Assembly (NCBI GenBank): GCA_947095535.1 | Contig: OX352772.1 | Coordinates: 256,227,497-256,291,496, forward strand | Reading direction: 5' to 3' | DNA length: 64,000 nt | DNA from: Poecilobothrus nobilitatus | Lineage: Eukaryota > Arthropoda > Insecta > Diptera > Dolichopodidae | Shown here: positions 55,960-64,000 of the stretch, one piece after another | How positions within the stretch are numbered: position 1 is the stretch's first letter | Layout of the letters: each line of letters starts with the position of its first letter | Position numbers and translations under genes: made by a program | Notes under the pieces: generated by a model | What the model saw: only the letters and a program-made list of their open reading frames with translations | The model's database searches: none | Told to the model about the DNA's origin: nothing

Positions 55960-58900
55960 CCTCATGCTAAAGTGTGTATATTATCTTCTAAAATAAATCT
56001 TTTATTATCTAAAGAACTTAAAGCTATTTTATTAAAGTTCGAGTCTATACATTATGTTATTTAGATATAAAAATAAACATTTTTAAAACTGTATTTTCAA
56101 ATAAAGATTTTCTATAATCTTCTAAAGATTGACTATTAACTACACTTTTTTTGCGCACCTATACTTGTTTTTTTATTATTTTTCCTTACAAAACATCTAA
56201 TAAATACATTTTTGATTTAAGGCCTTTTTTCCATTATTTTCATCTTTAAATAAGCCAATAATTTTTTTATTAACAATTGGTAACCCGTAACGATTATCAG
56301 GTTCATATTCAGAAATGTCAAAAAGCAATTCTGATTTTTCAAACTTACGAACATCTTTTTCTATATCTTTATAAAAATCTTCCGTTTGTACGGTAAAAAT
56401 AAAACTTTCAGTATCTATATAATTTAAAGAAATTTCTGAATTAAATTTAGGTTTTTAGTAGTCATAATAAAAATTATACATGTGTAGTTTGTAGAGTTCT
56501 AAAAATGAGAAACCCAAATATGTAGGTTTATTATATAAAACTTTAGTTTTATTTAATTGAATTGCTGCAAGATTTTCTTCAAAAAGTGATAAACTATAAA
56601 AGTTAGGTTTAGTAATAAGTGCCTTTGCACCAAGATGCTTCCGTTTACTTTCCCAACAATCTGCTATTTTAACTACAGTTCTTTTGTCAACGTTTTCCAT
56701 AGTTTTACCATACACTGCATTATTATTCATTAATTTAAAAAAGTTTTTTTCAAATGCATTTTTTGCTAAAGCTCTATGTTCAGTATTTATGTCTATATAC
56801 TTTTGTAACTAACTAGGTTGTTTAAATTCTATAACTCTGTAAATTTTTTAAAATTAATCCATTTTTTAAGCATTGCTTTAAATTTCTATAATGTATTATG
56901 TATTTCTTTTTTTCATTCAACTCTAGCAATAATTTTTGTTTTACCCGTTGGAGGTATTTTATTTTCAGAACAAAATGGCAAATCATTATGATTGTCATGT
57001 ATACTTTCCGGATAATTTAAATCTACTTCTCATACATACCCTACTTCTGAATCATCAGCTATTTCACTAATTATTAAATTTGAAGGATTTTTAACCCATT
57101 TAAATCCTTTTTATGATAAATAGTTAGACATAGCCCAACCATATAAATTATTAGCATCTAAATACATTATATACTTATCAGGTTTAGTTTCATCATATTC
57201 CTCCTCCATATATTTATTATTATTAGCTTGTGAATGTTTCATACCCTATTGACTTATACCTCCACGAATCCCTCTTTTAAAAAATTATACATATTAATAT
57301 CAACTACCAAATATAACTGAATATTAGTAAATTTTAACATTGCATCCCATGCAAGTCCGGGAGCTGTCATAAAATGTGGAGGGTCTAAATTATAAATTTT
57401 TTGACAAATGTTTCTAAAATTCTCGAAAACATCCGCAAGTAAAAGAACATCAGTTTTCAAATAAAGTTTTCAATAATCCATTAAAGTTCTGCAATTAAAT
57501 ACACGCCAAACTTTTTGTGCATGTGAATAATCTTCATCTGAACAGGAAATATTCATTAGCACATTTTTAAACTTATCTTGTGAAGGTAAAATAAGTTCAT
57601 TAAGCTGTTGAAGAGAACCAATATAATCATGGAAAAACACCTTTTCGAGTTGGTAAACTGAATTGTTCATCATCAGCAAAATGTGCTCAAACATTTTTTA
57701 ATCGTTCCTTCCCTAAATCAAAAACTAATGTATCAAGACTTGATTGCATAAATCTAATTTGAAAACTTTCATTCTTCCCTAGGAAAATAGTTTTATTTAC
57801 TGATATATATTTTTCTTTAGTTAAAAGTAAAACTGAAATTGAGTCCGATCAAGTATTTAATTTTTAAAAAGTGAATGTGCATCGTAATTAGAAAATTGTG
57901 AAATAATACAGGGAAGTAAGGTATCTTATACAATAAATTACATAAATTATTAGCAGCTCCTCTATAGTTACCAGTTACGTGACAATGGTATTTTACCCGA
58001 GACTCTTCTCGTTGAATTTTATATGATGCTTAATATCCGTTGTTGATGATACCTCTACTTCTGGCTCACAAGTTGAAATAATTTGCAATAAGCTTTCAGA
58101 ATCAGCATAAATTACAAAAGGCATTTTCATTTGTTTTGGTAATTTTCAAACTTTAAAATATTATTTTCTTTCTCATGTAATTCTGTCACAACTTTTCCGC
58201 ATTTATCTTTATGTGTTATTAACGCTCTTTGTGAATTTGTGATTTATGGCGTAAAAGCTGTGTTCGTACGTCATGGTGGAGCGGAAACTCTTAAATTACC
58301 GAATTCTAAATGTTTAAGTTTAGCATTATTTAAAACAATCCGAGATTCTGCTATATTATTAATATTATAATTACTTTTACGATTTGCATTTCTAATTTTA
58401 TCTTTTTGTAATGCTGCTATGAGATACCATTTAAAACAAAATATATCATTGCTTCTAATGTTGATACAAATTTTTTTTTTTAATAATTTCCATATGTAAT
58501 TTAATAATCTGAGAACCTCCCAGAGGTTTATATTCATTTATATTTATTTCTAAAGGTAATAATTTTATTAAACTTCACCCTGAATCCTTTTCCTGAAAAT
58601 CTTCTCCTTGAGTTAAAATATTTTCTATCATATTTTCAATAGCATTTTCAAATTCATTTTAATTTAGTATTATTTCCATTTTTGAATTGAAGGATTTTAC
58701 ACTAAAAACGTTTTCTAGTTCATCATTTTCTAATTTTTGAGGCTTAATAAACTCTGCAAATAGTTCCATGTTAAATTTGTAAGTTTTTAAAATCAACAGT
58801 TACTTCTTTAAGAAATTTAAAAAATCTCCTCCAATATTTTCAAAAAAATCTGTGGCTAGTAAAATTTCCTCGTTTTCGTTTTCGACAATAAAGGTCTCAA

Positions 58901-59150
58901 TCCTGCCTTCGAATTCTTGCTTTATGAATTTAATATTTCCTTCATAAGCGACGGTAGGCATTTATTTTATGTATATTTGTCCGAACATGATAATTCCAGT
59001 TTTTTATATCTACTTCTACTTTACAATATATACAATACTTTTTACCTTGTAATGTTTCAGAATTATGATTCATTTTCAATATTTTGTTTTGAGGTTGTCT
59101 TTCTGCTTCCATCAAATTTTCTATTTTTCGTTTATTCATTTTATTGACAT
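55960..59150 (-). pseudogene. Polinton B protein-primed DNA polymerase B
   Basis: Same blocks as copy A (59139 finger; 58271-58537; 57254-57460; 56455-56730) plus the C-terminus lost there: 'NYIDTESFIFTV' at ~56415, where the catalytic D-T-D-S reads D-T-E-S, then 'EDFYKDIEKDV' and 'YGLPIVNKKIIGLFKDENNG'. Several stops and shifts. Confidence 0.93.
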
Positions 59151-59203
59151 TATTGTTCTTATTACTGAAATTAATTTGCTTAAACTCCAGTTAGGATTTT
59201 TTC

Positions 59204-59464
59204 TTAGAAAATTTCCAGTTTATTTAAAATAATTCCAATGTTTATGTCTAAAAGATTTTCAATGTCCGCCTTTATTTGAAGTTGAGCATCTGAGTGAAAT
59301 AATTGGATTTCGAAAACGTTATCCATTTCCATATATTCTAATTTCTGCAAATTGATGAAGGAAATTTTAACTTCTAAACTAAATTTAAAAGTTGAAGATG
59401 TTGATATTTCGCTTTTTAAAATTTTTGATATATCCTTTCCGTAAACTTCCAAAAAAAATTTCAA
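59204..59464 (-). CDS. Small ORF upstream of Polinton B polymerase
   Basis: 86 residues, open, mainly helical with 'SLEVKISFINLQKLEYMEMD' and 'DAQLQIKADIENLLDINIG'. It lies between polymerase and the right terminal repeat on the polymerase strand. It could be the N-terminal extension of the polymerase. I do not recognise it. Confidence 0.45.
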   Translation of the reverse strand: MKFFLEVYGKDISKILKSEISTSSTFKFSLEVKISFINLQKLEYMEMDNVFEIQLFHSDAQLQIKADIENLLDINIGIILNKLEIF

Positions 59465-59529
59465 ATTAAAAATTAACTCTTGAAACTTATATCTTTACCT
59501 TCATTTGGTTTGTGTCTGTTCTATACGTT

Positions 59530-60005
59530 TTCCCTATATTAAACTTTTATATATTATTTAGTTTAAAATATAATATCCGTTAAAGTTTTTAAACTTGTTT
59601 TTAGAATATAACTGATCTCAATGCAAAAGTTTTCTACATATCAAATTTTCATATATTTAGTTTAATATATAAAAAGTTTTCTACATATTAAACTTTCATG
59701 TATTTAGTTTAATATTTATAATAAACCGATAAAGTTTTTAAACTTTATTTAAAACATAACTGATCTCAACGAAAAAAAAGTTTTCTACATATTAAACTTT
59801 CATATATTCAATTATATTATACCTAAACCATAAGCTTTTTTAAATTTCAAATTAAAAATTAACACTTGAAACTTAAAGCTTTACCTTCATTTGGTTCGTG
59901 TCTCTACTATACGTATTAGTTTTACCTACATCACTGAAAACTCCGAAAAGCTGTGCCAGAATCCACAAATTTATATTACTCCGAAAAGGCTGTGCCAGAA
60001 GCCCC
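59530..60005 (-). repeat. Polinton B right terminal inverted repeat
   Basis: As in copy A but with the extra ~107-bp unit. It ends CCAGAAGCCCC at 60005 followed by ATATAT. Confidence 0.88.
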
Positions 60006-60011
60006 ATATAT

Positions 60012-60083
60012 GTACTACTGCCAGTTTGCTGGTCGGTGTATAATAGTGGTTACAATCGGTCTAATGTGGAAATTTGTTTTATG
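60012..60083 (-). pseudogene. Penelope-like RT segment (copy B)
   Basis: Duplicate of 52475-52546. Confidence 0.85.
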
Positions 60084-60590
60084 TATACGGTTTTCCAATT
60101 TGAGTGATATGATTTCTAAGTGCCGTTTCGGCCATTTGTAGTATGTCATGATGTGTCTTTTTTTTTCATTGTTTTCAGTAATGTTTACAATTTCATCATT
60201 CACCATCGTAAACGTCGTGAATTTGCTGATTTTGTCTTGGAACAACTTGAAAACGAGAACGATTTTTTTAAGAAAATCATCTCACGATGTGGCTCATCGG
60301 AGTGGTAAATAAACAAAACTGTTGATTCTGGTGCGAAGAAAATCTACACATTATTCATGAACAACCATTACATTCATCTAAATTGACAGTTTGGTGTGGC
60401 TTTTGGTCTGGTGGAATCATCGGTCCGTACTTCTTTCGAAATAAAGCTGGTAACACCGTTACTGTCAATGGAGAGCAATATAGATCGATGATAACCAACT
60501 TTTTATGGCTGAAATTGGAAGAAGTTGATCTTGACAACATCTAGTTCCAATAAGACGGGGCTACCTGCCACACAGCACGTGTAACAATAT
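60084..60590 (+). mobile_element. Tc1-like transposon (copy B), 3' half deleted
   Basis: Matches 52547-53047 and then jumps from 'cacgtgtaacaat' into Penelope sequence equal to 53516, so the right end is gone. The transposase fragment has the same blocks up to 'ATCHTA'. Confidence 0.9.
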
Positions 60591-60591
60591 C

Positions 60592-60811
60592 TGATTTATT
60601 TATACATCTTTTTCCATGTATTTCATTTATAAAGTCATTAAAGTATTTTTTTAGTTTGTTGCTAATGTTGTTTGTTGTATTTAGGATATCGTAAGTAGTT
60701 TTGTCAGATAGATGTTCTATCATTTTATTTTTTTTAATGGTTTAATATGAAAAAAAATGTTTAATTTAAATGATAAATGGGTTATTTTGAACAAAAAAAG
60801 ATTGTACTATT
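60592..60811 (-). pseudogene. Penelope-like N-terminal part (copy B)
   Basis: Open 60541-60723 reads 'MIEHLSDKTTYDILNTTN' and 'KLKKYFNDFINEIHGKRCIN', better preserved than in copy A. The PRIYG block was removed by the deletion shared with the Tc1-like element. Confidence 0.75.
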
Positions 60812-61041
60812 TTAAAGGATTATAAAAAGGTGCATCTGATATTAAATCTCGTTTTTGAAAAATCCTCGCCTCTTTTACTATAGTTTTTTGTAATTTAATT
60901 ATTTACAAGTGTTAATGTTTTTTTTTAAATTTTTATTAGCCTTAATCAATTTATGTCACAATATATGGTTCTTTATAGATATGTTACTTATGACTGTAAA
61001 AAGTTTTATTGATTTTGTTTTCTCTTTTTATTTATTTTAAT

Positions 61042-61495
61042 AACATAATAATACTTAAAGCTAATCTAAATAATTACATAATGGTAAACCTACGTAAGTT
61101 TATAAATATTAGGCACTAATTACATAGTTTTTGGCTCGTATATTATAATAAAATAACTTTAATTATTAAGAGTAAATTATTTCTTCAACTAAAAATTAAA
61201 AAAAAATGTGAATCATAAAAACAAAGATATTCAATAAAAGTGTTTTTGATTTTTACGAAATACATCTGAAAAGTTTAGATGGTTTGTATAAAGACAGAAT
61301 CATAAAGAATTTTTAAATCTCATATATTTTGGCCATTATATATTTTTGTATGCTATAGATGAGCCACTTCCGATATCTGGAAAAGAGAATCTCGAACTAA
61401 CCAAAAACCTCAAAAAAAAATGTCGAATAAAAAAAATCTGAAAAAAATAATCTGCAGTCAATAAATATTTGGAAAAAAAAACCTGAATAAAAATA
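61042..61495. other. AT-rich stretch without gene
   Basis: Right flank of the duplication. Nothing recognised. Confidence 0.6.
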
Positions 61496-61499
61496 ATTT

Positions 61500-62160
61500 G
61501 CTTTTGTAAATATTTTGGAAAAGCATAAAACCCTGATTTTGATCCCAACTCTAAAAAATGCATCCTTATTCAGAATCTCGCACATACATATAAATAAATA
61601 TTCTGGAGAAAGCGTATAACTCTACTTTTAAAAAAGCGTATAACTCTACTGCTAAAATCCATTTTAGTTCGGAATCTCGCATATATATATAGATAGAAAT
61701 ATTCTGGAAGAAGTGTATAACCCCGATTTTTAATCTAACTGTAAAATTCCTCCTAATTCTTAATCTTACATACACATATATATAAATATTCTGGAAAAAG
61801 CTTTTGAATCCAACTCTAAAATCTTTCTTAATTCAGAGCCTCGCACATACATATATAAATATATATAAATATTCTGGTAAAAGCGTAGAACTCTACCTTT
61901 GAATCCAACTTAAAATCCCTCCTAATTCAGAATCTCACATATAGATATATATAAATATTCTGGAAAAAACGTATAACCCTGCTTTTGAATCCAACTCTAA
62001 AATCCCTCCTAATTCAGAAACTCGCACATACATATTAATAAATATTCTAAAAAAAGCGTATAACTCTACTTTTAAATTCAACTCTAACATACGTCCTAAT
62101 TCAGTATCTCGCATATACATATATAAATTTTCCGGAAAAAGGGGCAACCGTGATTTGCTA
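61500..62160 (+). repeat. Dispersed satellite, longest array (7 units)
   Basis: Tandem units of about 85-93 bp: 'aaatattctggaaaaagcgt', 'aaccctgattttgaatccaa', 'ctctaaaatccctcctaatt', 'cagaatctcgcacatacata'. The minus-strand frames with repeated 'YVRDSEL...LYAF' are translations of the unit, not genes. Confidence 0.95.
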
Positions 62161-62384
62161 TTTGTTTTGTTGAAAAACTTAATTTTATTATTTTTTTAAC
62201 TAAAAATTATTTTTTTTTTTTTAAAAAGACAAAATAAAATCTTGAAAAATATTTTATTTCAAGATTAAATTGAAGATTATTTTTTCATAATTTTTTAGTC
62301 AAGATAAGCAAATGGCATGCTCCCATATTTACCACCTTTGGTTAAAAATGAAAACAACCTGATTTTTTAAAAAAAATCGGAAAA
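62161..62384. other. AT-rich stretch without gene
   Basis: Nothing recognised. Confidence 0.6.
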
Positions 62385-62465
62385 ACGGGATTTTAAAAGG
62401 CAGGATTTTAAAAAACAGGATTTTGATAAACAGGATTTTGATAAAACAGGATTATGATTAACCGG
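62385..62465. repeat. Minisatellite 'aaacaggattttgat', about five units
   Basis: Short units of 14-17 bp in tandem. They resemble, inverted, the 'caaaatcttattttgt' repeats at 8030-8110. Confidence 0.85.
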
Positions 62466-62799
62466 CTTTGGATACTCTCCCGATTTCTTATGCATCTGCG
62501 ATGTGTTTGACAACATTTGCATTATGTTTCTTTAAGGAATTGAAGTTTTTTTAAGTTAGTAAATTATTTAAATTGTTCATTATTAACTCCATCGCACAGC
62601 GTGTTTAGTATGAGGACTCGATGCGTTATTGATCTGTTATTACTTAGCTTTTTGTTTTTTTATTTATTCATTTATTTCATACTCAAAAGATTTATATCTC
62701 GCGCAACAAAAGGAATTCAAAATTCAAGAGAAAATCTAACAAATAAAATTATTACTACTAATAAAAATTTTACTAAGAACCTAATTACTTATAGTTAAC

Positions 62800-63770
62800 A
62801 ATTTGTACTCCATAATACAAATTAATTTTTTTTTTACGAGAATTGTTGGAAAATTCGAAAGTCACCAAGAAGAAGTGCACGTGGTTCCTCAGGGTAGTGT
62901 GAGACTTTAAGCTGCCAAAACCACTCCCTTTTTGAAAACCAAACTTCAGGATGGAACCTTTAATACAAATGTACAGCTTTGTTTTGTGGATGGGGAAGAT
63001 GGGGAAGGATAATTGCGGAAATTTAGGATTATGGGGAATAGGTACGGAAATTTGGAGGGGTATTTTGAAGAAAAATGTTAATGTTCTTCTTAAACTTAAG
63101 TAAATCGTACACATATGAATTACCTACTATTACCTGCGATGGTATATGGTTCCACAAACGGGACGTGCGCGCATGACAAACGAATTTCCATAAGCTGTAT
63201 TTCACCATCTTGATAACTATACATGGTAGGGAAGAGCTTCTGTTGCACTTCTTGTTTCTTGGGAACTGTTTTATTTCTTTGGAACAGGTGTTAATCCCTA
63301 CGAAATATCTATAAAACAAGGTTAGTGACCCAACTGTACGGCGATAACTGAGAGGAGCGAGCAAAGAAGTTACACTGTTGTCTTTGATAAGACGAATAGC
63401 TCTGTTTTGCACATTACCTAGATAACCCAACGCTGTTTGAGGGCCTGCAGCCCTAATGTGTGCATTATACTCTATTTTCGGCCTAATGTACGCTTTATAG
63501 ATATTGAGAAGATCAGATACAGAAAAGTTTTTTAGCGATACGAAAAACCCAAACATTTAGCTGCATCTTTAGCTATACCAAAAATGTGATATGATCAAGT
63601 CAATTTTTGGTTTAACTTGATACCCAACATGTTTAAATCTGTTGAATGCTGCAAAACTTCTCCCTGAAATAGTAAGTTAGGAATAGTAGTGGGAACTTTT
63701 CATGAGATAAGACAGCATTGCGTTTTTTTTTGCGTTGCAATCATATTTTAATTATTAATTCTACGGAACC
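62800..63770 (-). pseudogene. LINE E: RT C-terminal part and 3' end
   Basis: Reads 'LGIKLNQKLTWSYHIFGIAK' at ~63600, then the open 175 residues 63029-63556 with 'LLNIYKAYIRPKIEYNAHI', 'VQNRAIRLIKDNSVTSLLAP', 'SLTLFYRYFVG' and 'ARTSRLWNHIPSQV', typical of the C-terminus of LINE ORF2 after the RT. It continues with 'SHTTLRNHVHFFLVTFEFSN' and ends near 62800 at 'tactccataatacaaatt'. The RT core lies upstream, outside or lost. This part is the best preserved LINE sequence in the window. Confidence 0.9.
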
Positions 63771-64000
63771 CCAAGCGTATCGGTACCTGTTTTGTTTTTG
63801 AACAACTGACCTCTTTACAATAGGTAAGTACGTGTTAATATCAGGTAATATCGTTGATTTTGCGTTTGCGATATTTTGTTGGAATGTTGGCTATTTCGTA
63901 AGAACGGAAATTGAAGTATCCTATGTTTTAAGTTAGAATATGGTATTCGCGAAACATGTAATAATTTAATTATGATTTTTATAGTTTTAAGAATTTTATG
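63771..64000. other. Unassigned sequence at window edge
   Basis: No RT core of LINE E was recognised here, so the element is probably 5'-truncated near 63770. Confidence 0.45.

Larger units (their letters stand above)
54128..61041. repeat. Polinton-region tandem duplication, copy B
   Basis: Copy B has about 1.68 kb (54845-56520) that copy A lost. It lacks about 465 bp of the Tc1-like element and adjacent Penelope sequence and lacks the 156-bp TTAA insert. It has no left Polinton terminus because the duplicated block starts inside the element. Confidence 0.94.

Noticed and set aside
61336..62147. Minus-strand frames with repeated aromatic peptides
   Set aside because: Direct translation of the ~85-bp satellite; the same peptides appear wherever the satellite is present.
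61500..62160. Regular repeats with spacers suggesting a CRISPR array
   Set aside because: The whole unit is repeated, spacers are not unique, and the surroundings are eukaryotic transposons.

Overview
The window is very AT-rich eukaryotic DNA, almost certainly from an insect. I see no host gene, rRNA gene or intact tRNA gene. Every region I could identify is a transposable element or a simple, satellite or dispersed repeat. The insect call rests on the element set: an errantivirus-like Ty3/gypsy element with a serine-tRNA primer site and an env gene, jockey/CR1-type LINEs, mariner and Tc1-like DNA transposons, a Maverick/Polinton and a Penelope-like element. A TATACCCTA-bounded repeat with a 'gtccgtccgt' stretch is a weak pointer towards flies. 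I make no finer claim.

Layout: 1-3850 holds a microsatellite, a decayed mariner and the 3' part of a Copia pol gene (minus strand). 3850-6460 is a decayed minus-strand LINE (zinc-knuckle ORF1, endonuclease, reverse transcriptase). 6600-10330 holds local repeats, a tRNA-like Pol III head, a dispersed satellite and a LINE fragment. 10480-12990 is a PIF/Harbinger element with two convergent genes separated by a palindromic minisatellite. 13009-21635 is a recent tandem duplication of a minus-strand LINE that already carried a plus-strand jockey-type LINE inside it. 22099-28511 is a full-length errantivirus-like provirus with two LTRs, a 4-bp target duplication, a deletion in pol and a long open env. 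28512-36130 holds satellites, two inverted-repeat families, a small DNA element carrying a 142-bp array, and a hAT remnant. 36400-40325 is a plus-strand LINE related to the duplicated one. 41165-44000 is a second Harbinger element whose two genes lie on opposite strands and are interleaved through each other's introns.

47195-61041 is a three-layer nest. A Penelope-like element (minus strand) was split by a 900-bp Tc1-like transposon (TA duplication) and by a Polinton (ATATAT duplication). A block containing most of this was then duplicated in tandem. The left copy lost integrase and the polymerase C-terminus. The right copy keeps these but has lost half the Tc1-like element. The left copy also has an extra 156-bp piece framed by TTAA. 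61500-62160 is the best array of the dispersed satellite, and 62800-63770 is the 3' end of another LINE.

None of the elements looks autonomous: nearly all reading frames are broken. The value of the window lies in the datable order of insertions and duplications, the interleaved two-gene Harbinger, and the long open env of an otherwise damaged provirus.
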